Shown one piece after another: positions 8,667-17,458 of a stretch of 64,000 nucleotides of DNA. The stretch covers positions 1,178,001-1,242,000 of the forward strand of contig CAVXXX010000001.1 of the NCBI GenBank assembly GCA_963765935.1, read 5' to 3'. How positions within the stretch are numbered: the stretch's first letter is position 1; every line of letters starts with the position of its first letter. A program made the translations under genes and the position numbers. The notes below the pieces were generated by a model. It worked only from the letters and a program-made list of their open reading frames with translations, searched no databases and was not told the DNA's origin. Source of the stretch: JAMXLG01 sp963765935 (GTDB taxonomy: Bacteria; Vulcanimicrobiota; Vulcanimicrobiia; Vulcanimicrobiales; Vulcanimicrobiaceae).

Positions 8667-10556
8667 TGAATCACGCTCTGGAGATCCGGCAACGTCTTCT
8701 GCGTCTCGTAGAATTGATACGTTACGCGATCGATCGCATCGGCGCGGCGAATCGCGAGTTGCGCATCGAGATGGTAACGTTCGAGGTTGCTCGCGAGATG
8801 GCTCTCGCGATCTTCATACCGCCACGCGCGCGCATAGAGGGGCTCGAGCATTTCGTCGGTATCGCGCTGTTCCCACAACCAATACTTGCACCAATAGAGA
8901 TCGCGCTCGGCGTCCTTCGGATGATCCTTGGCATGATCGTAATAGAATCGCACCTCTTGTGCGATTTGATAGCGGCGGCCGAGCGCATCGTAGCGGCGCG
9001 CCGCCAGCAACATGACTTCGGCGGCGTTACGATGGAGCGGCGGCGCAGGAAAATACAAGTGCGTTTCGACTTCTTCCGCGGCAAGGCGCAGCGATCCGAG
9101 GTCGACGTTCGACATGCGCGAAGCGTTCCACGAATCGAACGGATCGGCCCAGAAACGTTTGTTGCTCGGGCCCGGCATTCGTGCATCCATCCCACCGAGG
9201 AGTTGCACGTCACGCGCGTAGCGAGGATCATCGACGCCAAAGAACGCCGACGGAAAATCACGCGCGAAGGCATCAGCGCCGGCGTCGCCGCTCCAGGCCA
9301 AGGCGCCGGAATAGAGCACGGGGTACCACGTTGCTTCAAAAAGCGTCTCGCCGTCATCATTCCAAACGGTTTGGAATAGGCCGAAGACGCGCGCATCGAT
9401 CCCCTCGGTGATGAACCGCCGCTCGTTGGGCAATGCGGCGTTCAAATCGGGAAAAATTTCGTTCCAATTGTTTGCGCCGGGCGCGACCATTTGATCGAAC
9501 CCGCCTTTGGCGATCGTCGAAATGTACGGTACGAACGACTTCTCGGCGCCGTAGTGCCAATTGACGATCACCGCATTCTTCGGAATGTGCTGCATGATCG
9601 AGGGATCGCTCTCGATGCCGTCGTCCCACAGCATGACCCGCGCCGGCGCAACGAGCTTTGCCATCTGGTTGATGTGCGCGGCGTACACGGCGGAACGTCC
9701 GCCGTTTGCCGCGACGTATGCCGTCGTCTGCCCTTCGCCAAGCGTCGCCGTTTCATCGGAGCCGATGTGAAAGAACGGCACGTCGCCGACGGCTTCCCGT
9801 TCCTGTCCGATGATCCGCGCGAGATACGCGTCGGTTTGCGCACCGGGCGAGAGCAGAAAGCCGTGCGGGAACTCCGCCATCGGCGCGTACTGCTCGACGC
9901 GCAGCGTGTTATGCATGTGCGCGAAGGTTTGCTGCTCGGGAATGAACGTCACGTGGTATCGAGCCGCATACGCCTTTAATTGCTGAAGTTGAAGCGGCGT
10001 AATCCCATCGAGCGGAGCGGGAAGCGGATCGGTCGGGCTCAAGAACACGTGTTCCATGTACGGCGAGTAACCGTTCATTTTGAATGCGGCGATCGTGCGA
10101 ATGCGTTCTTTGAAGTACTGCATCGTCGGCAGCGGCCCGCGTGAAACGTCGTCGGAGAGCACGCGCCACCGCAGTTTCGGCGCATCCGCGATTTGCACGC
10201 AGGGCAGCTGCCAATGCCCCTCGACTGCGCACGGGCAGTTGCGCGAGCGTCATCACGCCGTAGAAGGCGCCGTCCGTGTCGGAACTGGAAATCGTAACGC
10301 CGGACGACCCGACGCGCAGGCGGTAGCCCTGTGCGCCAATCGACGCGTCACGTTCGAAGTGCACCGCGGGCCGGTCCGAGCGCCGCGCCGTTCCAATCCC
10401 CATCGCCTTCCACCGCTCGTTGAGTTCATCGAGCGCGGCGCCATCGATCGACTGCGAAACGGCCAGCGGGACCACAACGCTGGCGCATCCCGCCATCGAA
10501 ACGGTGGACGGCCAAGGCACAATATGCAACGCGACGATCGCTAGAACCGCGAACAT
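8663..10556 (-). CDS. Glycoside hydrolase family 20 (beta-N-acetylhexosaminidase-like), frameshifted
   Basis: The N-terminal part (signal-like hydrophobic segment after the ATG at 10556, then the GH20b-type domain ending 'DGAFYGVMTLAQL') and the catalytic part ('HWQLPCVQIADAPKLRWRV' onward) are in different frames. The change point is a GGGG run on the coding strand (10217-10220); dropping one G gives about 630 residues. The catalytic Asp-Glu pair of GH20 is in 'FFHIGSDETA'. GH20 enzymes remove terminal GlcNAc or GalNAc by substrate-assisted catalysis. The gene leads a minus-strand run with a permease and an M20 dipeptidase, which together look like a chitin or peptidoglycan fragment utilisation unit. 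Confidence 0.82.
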
Positions 10557-10628
10557 GCAGGTCGCGTTAGTCGCCGCTCGGTGGACTTCCCGCCAAGGTA
10601 GGCGGCACTGCGAATCGAACGATTGAGC

Positions 10629-11444
10629 ATGAAGATGCGCAACTTCTGGGCCGCGCTCGTTCTCTGTTTTTCCGCTTCGTGCGTCCTTGCCGCGCGCGGC
10701 GGCGACGACAAGCAACTACAGAACATGAAGGGTTCGGTGAGTTACCAAACGCGCTCCGCCGTGCCGAAACCGCTTGGTTTGAATTCTACCGTCGTTCTGA
10801 CGAGCGACGACTACGCAATTACGGGCGCGGCATCGCTCGCCGGCGTGAATCTGCCGGATAGTTCGCGTGTGCTCCTCGGCGCTCAAAGTAAGATTCAACT
10901 CGGATTTTTCAACCAAGCGGAAACGACTACGGCGAACTTCATCGTCTACAATGGTAAAGTCCGCTTCATCGTTCAGCATCCGCAAGGCGCGAAGGCGAAC
11001 TACACCTTTAAAACGCCGACGGCATCCGTCGCCGTGCGCGGTACAGAAGGCGACATTGAAAGTGACGGCAATTCGCTTCGCGTCAACGTATACGAAGTCT
11101 GCGATCCGAATGAACCGGTCATCGTGACGGTCAAGAACCAAACCTACCAGTTGGTCGCGGGGCAATCGCTGCTCGCGCAGTTGGTCAACGGCATCGTCAA
11201 GGCGCAAGTCCAGCAGTTGACGCAACAGATGATCGACCAATTCGCTCCGGACTTCGGTGTGCCGGCCAGTTGGGCGAGTCTCCAAACGCAAGCGGTCGGC
11301 ATGGCGCAAGGTCAAGCATCAAACGCAGTCGACAGCGCAACCAACGGATACGGCAGCCAGATCGTCGGAAGCATCTTTGGCCATAAGAAGTCCACGCCGG
11401 CGCCATCGCCCTCACCAAAAAGCGACACCTGCACGCATCAGTAG
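10629..11444 (+). CDS. Secreted FecR-domain protein
   Basis: About 271 residues with an N-terminal signal peptide (MKMRNFWAALVLCFSASCVLA) and a central FecR domain (roughly residues 40-160; 'TTANFIVYNGKVRFIV', 'TPTASVAVRGTEGDIE'). The 'TPxAxVxVRGTE' strand is the most typical FecR signature. A Gln-rich helical region and a short Pro/Ser tail (PAPSPSPKS) follow. There is no adjacent sigma factor or TonB receptor, so it is not a classical FecIR pair; stand-alone secreted FecR proteins are common and may bind surface polymers. The ATG at 10629 is chosen over an upstream TTG at 10623 because it begins directly with the charged n-region of the signal peptide. Convergent with the next gene, two bases apart. 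Confidence 0.78.
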   Translation: MKMRNFWAALVLCFSASCVLAARGGDDKQLQNMKGSVSYQTRSAVPKPLGLNSTVVLTSDDYAITGAASLAGVNLPDSSRVLLGAQSKIQLGFFNQAETTTANFIVYNGKVRFIVQHPQGAKANYTFKTPTASVAVRGTEGDIESDGNSLRVNVYEVCDPNEPVIVTVKNQTYQLVAGQSLLAQLVNGIVKAQVQQLTQQMIDQFAPDFGVPASWASLQTQAVGMAQGQASNAVDSATNGYGSQIVGSIFGHKKSTPAPSPSPKSDTCTHQ

Positions 11445-11446
11445 CG

Positions 11447-11848
11447 TCAGGTTCCCGGCTTGAGCTGCATGATGGCGGCATCGCGCGCATCGAACGCAGC
11501 CGAAATTCTTCCTTCGTAATCGCCGAGCTGCGATACATCGATCGACATCGCCGTATCGGCAAGCTCGAGGAGGTTGAGGTCGGCTTCGATGACGGCACTC
11601 TCTGCGAGGGGATGAATATCGGGCCGTTCGAGCGGCGCGAGCACCCGTTGGTTCGCGAACGCGGCGCGCTCGATCAGCGGCTCGAGCGACTCTGCCGCCT
11701 CGGGCTCTTCGCGTAAGCGCTCCTGCAGTGCCGCTAGACGCTCCCCCGCATACGCGCGTATCTCCTGATCGGAGCGCGCGATATCCGTCTCGTTTCCGTA
11801 GCCCGGGAAATCGTTAATTTTTGCGCGGATTTTCGTAAGGGAGTCCAT
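11447..11848 (-). CDS. Hypothetical protein, helical, acidic
   Basis: A 133-residue soluble protein starting MDSLTKIRAKINDFPGYG. It is rich in Glu, Ala and Leu and looks wholly alpha-helical, with several short amphipathic helices ('RLAALQERLREEPEAAESL'). No catalytic motif, signal peptide or membrane segment is visible. The ATG at 11848 is preceded on the coding strand by a good purine stretch and the gene is divergent from the cyclase-like gene at 11906 with 57 bases between them, so a shared regulatory region is likely. Function not recognised. Confidence 0.6.
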   Translation of the reverse strand: MDSLTKIRAKINDFPGYGNETDIARSDQEIRAYAGERLAALQERLREEPEAAESLEPLIERAAFANQRVLAPLERPDIHPLAESAVIEADLNLLELADTAMSIDVSQLGDYEGRISAAFDARDAAIMQLKPGT

Positions 11849-11905
11849 GATCCGAGGCGATACGACGGGTGAGACCGGTGTGCCTCGGGAACGTCCCGGG
11901 GGCAG

Positions 11906-12955
11906 ATGGCTGCGATTGTGTTTGTCGCGGTCGCCGTTGCGATTGGGGCGGCGAGCTACGCGTACATCTTCTTCAAACGGTACGCGCTCGAGCGTCACGA
12001 ACACCGTCGCGTCGTCGCGCTCTTTAGCCGCTATATGCCGGCTCCCGTCGTCGAAGATTTGCTCGCGCGCAAAGATCCGCGCCTGCTCGAGGCTCGCGAG
12101 TACTACGCGACCGTGCTTCACGTGCGGATCCGCAACTTCGCGCTCTTCGCCGAATCGCTAACGCCCGAAGAGACGCTGCGGTATCTCAATGAGTTCTACA
12201 CCATCGTCGGACAAGCAACCGGACGACATCATGGCTTCATCGAGAGCTTGCGCGGCGACAGCGTCGTGGCGGTCTTCGGTGTGCTGATCGAGGAACGGTT
12301 TCAAGAAGAACGCGCATTGCGCGCGGCGCTCGATATCATGCGCGTCGTCGCCGCCATGGAATCACGTTGGCGAGAACAGCGACGCAAGCCGTTCACGATC
12401 GGTGTCGGCGTAAACTCGGGCAAGATCGTCGCCGGCGATACGGGATACAAAGACCGTCGTGAGTTTGCGATTATTGGAAATCCGGCCCATGTTGCGGCGC
12501 AACTAGAAGCCGCGTCGGAAGAATTGAACGCCTCGATCATCGCTTCCGAGACGACCTACGATGCGGTGCGCGACCTCTTCGTCGGCATTCCGACGTCGTC
12601 GCTGCCGCTCAAAGGGTTGCGCCGCCTGCAGAACGCGTACATTATTCGCGGCTTGAGCAAACGCGCGACTGAAGAGCGTTCGTTGACACTGCCGCCGCAA
12701 CGCTCATTTTCCACGACGATCGTGCACACGTACGAAACGCCGGAATCATCGGCGGCTGAAACCGGTGCCTACATCGCCCCCGAGGCGCCGGAGCAAGAGA
12801 AACTAATCGTCGACGAGCGCATTACCGATACGAAGACGCCGTTCTTCGGTCACTTCTCACGCTACGACGACGACGCGCCCGCGCTCCCCGATGCGCCTCC
12901 CGCTGTCGGAACCTACGAAGACGACCAAGGACCACCAGTGCAGCTTCCACCCTAG
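11906..12955 (+). CDS. Membrane-anchored class III nucleotidyl cyclase-like protein, probably catalytically inactive
   Basis: A 349-residue protein: one N-terminal TM helix (residues 2-22), a short linker with 'FSRYMPAPVVEDLL', a class III cyclase homology domain (about 65-250), and a disordered acidic/Pro-rich tail. The fold is clear ('FIESLRGDSVVAVFG', 'GVGVNSGKIVAGDTG', 'FAIIGNPAHVAAQLEAAS'), but key residues are changed. The first metal Asp of the FxDIRGF strand is Arg74, the transition-state Asn and Arg of the VNxAxRL helix are His195 and Gln199. Asp118, the second metal ligand, is kept. It is therefore more likely a sensor or scaffold than an enzyme. Its stop overlaps the convergent sirtuin stop. 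Confidence 0.82.
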   Translation: MAAIVFVAVAVAIGAASYAYIFFKRYALERHEHRRVVALFSRYMPAPVVEDLLARKDPRLLEAREYYATVLHVRIRNFALFAESLTPEETLRYLNEFYTIVGQATGRHHGFIESLRGDSVVAVFGVLIEERFQEERALRAALDIMRVVAAMESRWREQRRKPFTIGVGVNSGKIVAGDTGYKDRREFAIIGNPAHVAAQLEAASEELNASIIASETTYDAVRDLFVGIPTSSLPLKGLRRLQNAYIIRGLSKRATEERSLTLPPQRSFSTTIVHTYETPESSAAETGAYIAPEAPEQEKLIVDERITDTKTPFFGHFSRYDDDAPALPDAPPAVGTYEDDQGPPVQLPP

Positions 12956-13680
12956 GATGCCGGCGCGGAAAGCCTTTCTACGATTCGTGTTAGCACTTCG
13001 CCGGCGGTGCCGCGTAGTGAACATTGGACGGCACTCGTTATTGGTGTTGCTTCGGGATTGATTTCGGCGACGTATGCGTTGCGCGCGTAATGCGTTGCGA
13101 GCGCTGCGGCGGGATACACGACGGCGCTCGTTCCGACGACGAGAATGACGTCGGCGCGTGATGCGGCGGCGGCGGCTTCATCCCATGCGGCATGCGGCAG
13201 GGCTTCGCCGAACCAGACGATATCGGGGCGCATGAAACCACCGCAGTCATGGTGGATCTCTTCGAGCGGTAACCCGGTTGCGTCGAGCGATCGGCGCGCA
13301 TCGCAGTGCGTGCATCGGGCGATGCGCAGCGAGCCGTGCAGCTCGAGTAAATGCCGCGTGCCGGCGCGCAGATGGAGTGAATCGACGTTCTGCGTTGCGA
13401 GGGTGAAATCGGAAACGTGACGCTCCAGTTCTGCGAGGGCGTAGTGGCCGGCATTCGGTTCCGCGCGGCGGTGCGCTGCGTTGCGTTCGTTGTACCAGGT
13501 CCAAACGAGTTGCGGATCGCGCGCGAAGCCTTCCGGCGACGCGAGTTCTTCCACGCGATGCGTACGCCACAGTCCGCCCACGCCGCGAAATGTCGGCAGG
13601 CCGCTCTCCGCCGAAATTCCCGACCCGGTTAAAACGAATACCGAGGTCGCGCGCTTCAAGCGCTCCAGGAGTTCTTCCAT
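12952..13680 (-). CDS. cobB: Sir2 family NAD-dependent protein deacylase
   Basis: A 242-residue sirtuin. NAD-binding motifs are present: 'LTGSGISAESGLPTFRG' at the N-terminus and 'TQNVDSLH' mid-protein, followed by the catalytic His in 'LLELHGSL'. The zinc-ribbon has C-x2-C ('CTHC') and then 'HHDCGG', where the second pair has one clear Cys and a His in place of the usual first Cys. Sirtuins remove acyl groups from lysine using NAD. The start ATG (13680) gives a normal-length N-terminus; a much longer open frame continues upstream to 14487 but runs antisense to the sigma factor and is not protein-like. Gene symbol by family only. Confidence 0.88.
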   Translation of the reverse strand: MEELLERLKRATSVFVLTGSGISAESGLPTFRGVGGLWRTHRVEELASPEGFARDPQLVWTWYNERNAAHRRAEPNAGHYALAELERHVSDFTLATQNVDSLHLRAGTRHLLELHGSLRIARCTHCDARRSLDATGLPLEEIHHDCGGFMRPDIVWFGEALPHAAWDEAAAAASRADVILVVGTSAVVYPAAALATHYARNAYVAEINPEATPITSAVQCSLRGTAGEVLTRIVERLSAPAS

Positions 13681-13779
13681 CAACGGAGCGCTTCGCGGAC
13701 AGCGTGGCTCGAATCTGCCGGGCCGGTACGCGCGTTGAAGGGTCGAGGGCACGGCGGAAGGGGAGCGAAGGGAAGACTC

Positions 13780-14316
13780 GTGACTCAGGACGCCGAGCGG
13801 CTCATGGCGCGGGTGCGCGCACGCGATGCAGACGCGTTCGAAACCCTCTATGACGAGCACCATCGTCTGGTGTACGGGATGGCTGCGCGCATGTTGGGCG
13901 ATGCCCCCGCCGCCGAGGACGTAACGCAGACGGTGTTTTTGAAGGTATGGACGGCTCCGGAACGCTTTCGCGGGGGAAACTTCGCGGCATGGCTCGTGCG
14001 CGTCACGCGTAATCGCGCGCTCGATGTTCTGCGCGCGCGAAGCACTCGCGGCGAGGCGGAACTTCCCGAGGCGCTTCCCGAAGAGACGGCCATCGAAGAC
14101 ACCGCCTTTGCCAACATCGACGCCCTCATCGTTCGCAATGCGCTTGCATCGCTTCCATCGGAACAACGCGAGCCCATCGAACTCGGATTCTTCGGCGGTA
14201 TCACCCACGAAGAGATTGCCCGGCGAAGCGGCATTCCGCTCGGCACGATAAAGACACGTATTCGGATGGGGTTGAAGAAATTGCGTTCGGCACTTGAAGG
14301 AGCGGTAACCGTATGA
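13780..14316 (+). CDS. ECF sigma-70 factor (SigK-like)
   Basis: A 178-residue ECF sigma factor with region 2 ('FETLYDEHHRLVYGMAARML', 'AEDVTQTVFLKVW') and region 4 ('LPSEQREPIELGFFGGITHEEIA', 'GIPLGTIKTRIRMGLKKLR'). Start chosen as GTG at 13780 because it is preceded by a purine-rich GGGAAG and places the usual ECF N-terminus; a longer frame from 13735 adds an unlikely Gly/Arg-rich leader. It overlaps the next gene by four bases (ATGA), a classic sigma/anti-sigma coupling. It would direct transcription of its own operon and of envelope-stress genes, but no target promoter is evident by eye. Confidence 0.93.
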   Translation: MTQDAERLMARVRARDADAFETLYDEHHRLVYGMAARMLGDAPAAEDVTQTVFLKVWTAPERFRGGNFAAWLVRVTRNRALDVLRARSTRGEAELPEALPEETAIEDTAFANIDALIVRNALASLPSEQREPIELGFFGGITHEEIARRSGIPLGTIKTRIRMGLKKLRSALEGAVTV

Positions 14317-15047
14317 ACGGTTCGCATGCCGACATGCTCGACGACGTAGCTGTCTACGCGCTCGGCACGTTGCCGCATGATGACGCGGAACGCGTTCGCA
14401 AGCACCTGGAAACGTGCCCCGAGTGTCGCGGCGAGTACACAGCGCTCGCGCCGTCCGTCGCGGCAGTCGCCAAAAGCGCCGAGGCATGCACGGATGCCGC
14501 CACCGGTGCAGTGCACGCGTCGCCGTTGTTGAAGGCTCGCATCATGCGTGAAGTTCGCGGCGTGCCGCAACGGCAAGGAACGGCGCAGTGGCCTCCGTAC
14601 GCCGTCGCCGCCGCAAGCCTGCTGGTGGCGGTGGGCTTCGGTTGGACGAATCTGTCGCTCTCGAACCGCTTGCATAACGAGCAAACCGCACACGTGAACG
14701 TTCCGGCGGGCATTAACGAAGCGACGCTCGCGGATCTCGTAAACGAAAATGCAAAACGCTACGTCGTTCCCGGCGGCGAGATCGTACGCTCGAACAATCG
14801 CCTTTACATCGCGATGCACGACATGGCCAAGGCGCCGGAAGGCAAAGTCTATCAGGCGTGGACGCAAGCCAAAGGGTCGAAGGGTATGGTGCCCGGTCCC
14901 ACGTTTGCTCCGGACAGCCGCGGCGTCGCGATCCTGCAGATATCATCGGATGCAAGCGCTCTGCACGCAATCGCGGTGAGTATCGAACCGCCCGGGGGGA
15001 GCAAAGCGCCGACGACATCGCCCGTCATTCTCGAACTGTTGGAGTAG
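14313..15047 (+). CDS. Membrane anti-sigma factor (zinc-finger + RskA domain)
   Basis: A 244-residue protein. Residues 1-45 form the anti-sigma zinc-binding domain with the H-x3-C-x2-C signature in 'VRKHLETCPECRGEY'. One TM helix follows near residues 90-110 ('VAAASLLVAVGFGW'), then an extracytoplasmic RskA-type domain ('MAKAPEGKVYQAWTQAKG', 'ILELLE' at the C-terminus). Together with the preceding ECF factor this forms a standard regulated pair in which the sigma factor is held at the membrane until regulated proteolysis releases it. Start codon overlaps the sigma stop; the stop codon is directly abutted by the next ATG. Confidence 0.92.
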   Translation: MNGSHADMLDDVAVYALGTLPHDDAERVRKHLETCPECRGEYTALAPSVAAVAKSAEACTDAATGAVHASPLLKARIMREVRGVPQRQGTAQWPPYAVAAASLLVAVGFGWTNLSLSNRLHNEQTAHVNVPAGINEATLADLVNENAKRYVVPGGEIVRSNNRLYIAMHDMAKAPEGKVYQAWTQAKGSKGMVPGPTFAPDSRGVAILQISSDASALHAIAVSIEPPGGSKAPTTSPVILELLE

Positions 15048-15872
15048 ATGATTCGAACGGAACCACTCTCCGGCGCGCTCGAGACGGCGGCCCTCGCCTA
15101 TCTTGCGCGAGCTCCCTACGATCACGTGTTTCTCACCTACTTGATTCTCTTCGATGTTGCGATCGCAACGCGTAATGCGATTCGTGTCGCACTCGATGGA
15201 AACGGAGCGGTTACCGGCGTCGGATATTTCGGACGCCAAGTCGTTCTGGCTGCCGAGGACGACGAAACGATCGCCGCGCTGTCCGCGGTCGGCAAATCGT
15301 TTCGCGGCGAACGCATGATCGTCGGACCACGCGCGACCATCGCGCGTTATTGGAAGATGATCCGCGACGGACACGCGCCGCCGCGCGTCGTTCGCGAACG
15401 TCAATTCGTCATGATGCTCGATCGCTCGATGTTGCGCCCGTATCAACGCGCCGTCGTCGCACGCCGCGCTCGCATCGATGAATGGACGATCGTCGCCGAT
15501 AATTCCGCGCTGATGATCGGTCAAGAACTGGAATACGACCCGCGACGTTCATCGCCGGAGTTTACCTCGAACGTCGGAGCGATGATCGACCGCGGGCTGT
15601 GGTGGGTGGGCGAATCGTACGGCCGCCTTTGTTTCTTCTGTAACGTCGGACCTTGGAGTCCGCAAACGGCGCAATTACAGGGTATTTGGACGCCGGAAGA
15701 CATGCGCGGCAAAGGCCTCGCTACCGAAGCGTTGAGTGCCGTCTCGGATCGGTTGCTCGCGATGTCGCCGACGCTCTCGCTCTACGTCAACGATTTCAAT
15801 ACGCGGGCAATCGCGTTATACGAACGCGTCGGATTTCAGACGGTCTCCGAGTTTCAGACGCTCCTATTTTGA
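15048..15872 (+). CDS. GNAT family N-acetyltransferase with N-terminal DUF4081-like domain
   Basis: A 274-residue protein. The second half is a GNAT domain with the acetyl-CoA loop 'GIWTPEDMRGKGLATEALSAV' (V/I-x-x-x-x-RGxGxA/G form) and the typical ending 'YVNDFNTRAIALYERVGFQTV'. The first 130 residues resemble the DUF4081 domain found before GNAT domains in other bacteria. It starts on the base after the anti-sigma stop, so it is the third gene of the sigma operon; the acetylated substrate is unknown but is presumably part of that regulon's response. Confidence 0.85.
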   Translation: MIRTEPLSGALETAALAYLARAPYDHVFLTYLILFDVAIATRNAIRVALDGNGAVTGVGYFGRQVVLAAEDDETIAALSAVGKSFRGERMIVGPRATIARYWKMIRDGHAPPRVVRERQFVMMLDRSMLRPYQRAVVARRARIDEWTIVADNSALMIGQELEYDPRRSSPEFTSNVGAMIDRGLWWVGESYGRLCFFCNVGPWSPQTAQLQGIWTPEDMRGKGLATEALSAVSDRLLAMSPTLSLYVNDFNTRAIALYERVGFQTVSEFQTLLF

Positions 15873-15878
15873 GCGCGG

Positions 15879-16061
15879 TCAGCGGCGATGCGTTATGCGA
15901 TCTTCGACGTCTCGAACGCCGGTTTCGACCGTGCGTTCAGTGTTCTTGACCAGGTTGACGATCCAGCGGATTGTCGCGACGACACCGATGACGGCGAAGA
16001 TAAAGATGATGAGGAAAATCCACGCCGCGGTTTGCGCGAGATGAACGAGCGTATGTTCCAT
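15879..16061 (-). CDS. Small single-pass membrane protein
   Basis: A 60-residue protein with one long hydrophobic segment (residues 10-35, 'AAWIFLIIFIFAVIGVVATI') followed by a charged, amphipathic cytoplasmic tail ending 'VEDRITHRR'. Its composition (Ile/Val-rich helix, then basic/acidic helix) is typical of genuine small membrane proteins, and it fills the gap between two real genes. It is convergent with the GNAT gene, six bases apart. No family recognised. Confidence 0.55.
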   Translation of the reverse strand: MEHTLVHLAQTAAWIFLIIFIFAVIGVVATIRWIVNLVKNTERTVETGVRDVEDRITHRR

Positions 16062-16165
16062 AGACAGCGACGCTTGGCCGTCTAACCGTAACGACCCTCC
16101 GCGGGTTCGGCGGGACCGTCACAACCCAATACGGAACGGCGTCGTGTACGTCGGAGGAGTCTCTC

Positions 16166-16869
16166 ATGGCCGTCGCTCACGCAGTCCTACACCTCACACT
16201 TTGCAGTGCGATGATGCACGCTCCGGCGGGAACGCCGCTCGATGTCAAAATGCACGCTACGGATCACACCGGACGTCAGCAATACGATCGAACCTTCACA
16301 TTTGCGCGCGGCGACAGCGAGGAACAAACGGTTGAATTCGATTCCCCGCGCGGCGTCTTCTTCCTGAGCATGACGGCGCCGAAATATAACTGCAACGCCG
16401 CCGGCTTCCAAGTCTTCATCGAAGACGAATCGCGCAACATGCGCGTCACGCTTACTCCCGGTAAACCACAAGTTCGCCAACCGACGCTGCTGGTCGGAAC
16501 GGCCCCGCCGCGTTTCTCTACGAACAGCCGACGTTCGTCTTACTCGACAAGAGCATCGACTGCGGAAAACCGGTCGATTCGACGCTCGATGCAGATATCG
16601 AAAGCGAATACGATCCCGGATCGTTTCACCTATGGCTCTATCCGACGCCGGATATTATGCGCCGCGGCTCCGTTACACTCGCATTTAAAGTCACGAGTTC
16701 AACCGGCGACGATCAATACGTGCGGCTGAAATTCCCGTATCCGCGTCCGTGGGGCGGATGGCCGTATACGATCCAATTCAATCTTCCCGAAGGCGTGATG
16801 GACGAGCTTGCGACGGAGCAGAAGGGTGTGCTGCTATGTCCGAAGATCTACGAGACATCGGGCGGCTAA
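16166..16869 (+). CDS. Hypothetical secreted protein, beta-rich, frameshifted
   Basis: A strong Shine-Dalgarno (GGAGGAG, six bases before the ATG) marks the start. Residues 1-110 ('VLHLTLCSAMMHAPAG', 'FFLSMTAPKYNCNAAGF', 'LLVGTAP') are in one frame and the rest ('FLYEQPTFVLLDKSIDCGKPV', 'PWGGWPYTIQFNLPEG') in another; a missing C in the CCCC run at 16503-16506 restores about 234 residues. The predicted content is beta-strand with repeated Asp/Thr, like an Ig-type or carboxypeptidase-regulatory domain. No function recognised. Its end overlaps the next gene by 34 bases, so they are probably co-expressed. Confidence 0.6.
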
Positions 16870-17288
16870 AGCGCGCCGGGCACCGGCTCCTCCAATGGGG
16901 CGTCGCGATTCTGCTCTTTACGTCGTTCGAAGGCTTCGCGATTCCGTATATGGCGGTGCCGATCGTCGGCCGTTCCGTGCATACGTTGAGCGCGCTACTG
17001 GCAGTTTTATTCCTCGTCTTTGGGCTGGTTTGGCCGCGTTTGATTTTGCAACCAATGCCCGCGCGCGTCGCGCTGTGGTTCCTTATTTACTCCGGCATTG
17101 CAATCGATGCAGCGTTTCTCATGGCCGCCATCTGGGGCGCGGGTCAAATGACGATGCCGCTGTCCGGCGCACTTCGTGGAACGCCCTTCCAAGAAGCCGC
17201 CATCGCGGCCGTCGCTTATTCATCCGCGCCGACCGGCATTATTGCGTTTGCGTTGATTCTCTGGGGTCTTCGCCGGTATCGAAGATGA
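16836..17288 (+). CDS. Four-TM protein resembling hydroxylaminobenzene mutase / styrene-oxide isomerase family
   Basis: A 150-residue membrane protein with four hydrophobic helices. The pattern 'RAGHRLLQWGVAILLFTSFEGFAIPYM', then 'VHTLSALLAVLFLVFGLVWPRL', resembles the HAB mutase family (short four-helix proteins with 'HLEG...FLVVLGLIWP' in the second helix). The family catalyses isomerisations such as hydroxylaminobenzene to aminophenol, but several members have no known role, and the match here is by eye only. Start at 16836 is inside the end of the preceding gene. The stop codon is one base from the CCA end of tRNA-Sec on the other strand. Confidence 0.5.
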   Translation: MSEDLRDIGRLKRAGHRLLQWGVAILLFTSFEGFAIPYMAVPIVGRSVHTLSALLAVLFLVFGLVWPRLILQPMPARVALWFLIYSGIAIDAAFLMAAIWGAGQMTMPLSGALRGTPFQEAAIAAVAYSSAPTGIIAFALILWGLRRYRR

Positions 17289-17289
17289 G

Positions 17290-17383
17290 TGGCGGGAGCG
17301 TGTAGGAATCGAACCTACCAGCCGTCGTTAAACGGCCTCAGCGATTTTGAAGACCGTGCGAGCCACCAGACTCGTACACTCCC
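17290..17383 (-). tRNA. selC: tRNA-Sec (anticodon UCA) with encoded CCA
   Basis: Read on the minus strand: an 8-bp acceptor stem GGGAGUGU/ACGCUCCC, 6-bp D stem CGAGUC/GGCUCG, anticodon loop CUUCAAA with anticodon UCA at 17350-17348, a long variable arm with stem GCCGU/ACGGC, T stem GUAGG/CCUAC and T loop UUCGAUU, discriminator G and an encoded CCA (17292-17290). The long variable arm, 8+5 acceptor/T architecture, 6-bp D stem and UCA anticodon identify the selenocysteine tRNA. The acceptor stem has one U:G wobble at the sixth pair. The 46-bp segment 17339-17384 covering its 5' half is repeated at 20395-20440. The anticodon stem contains an A:C mismatch at its outer pair. Confidence 0.95.
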
Positions 17384-17384
17384 A
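17339..17384. repeat. Left copy of 46-bp direct repeat (candidate attL core, inside tRNA-Sec)
   Basis: This stretch covers the tRNA-Sec anticodon arm, D arm and 5' acceptor strand. It matches 20395-20440 at 45 of 46 positions; the only difference is A at 17378 versus G at 20434. It ends one base beyond the mature 5' end of the tRNA. As an attachment site it would hold the crossover in the anticodon-to-D-arm part of the gene. Confidence 0.85.
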
Positions 17385-17458
17385 TGTCAGCGCAAACCCT
17401 CGTAGGACGGGCGTTCCGCTCGGCTGCTCCCACGAGCGTCACCCAGCATTGAGCGGCA

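Noticed and set aside
8534..10220. Frameshifts in the permease and GH20 genes read as selenocysteine (UGA) sites, given selAB
   Set aside because: The breaks are single-base frame changes, not in-frame UGA codons, and no SECIS-like hairpin is needed to explain them.
12952..14487. A 511-codon minus-strand open frame extending the sirtuin far upstream
   Set aside because: The extension is antisense to the ECF sigma factor and anti-sigma genes and has an Arg-rich, low-complexity composition. The sirtuin has a normal start at 13680.
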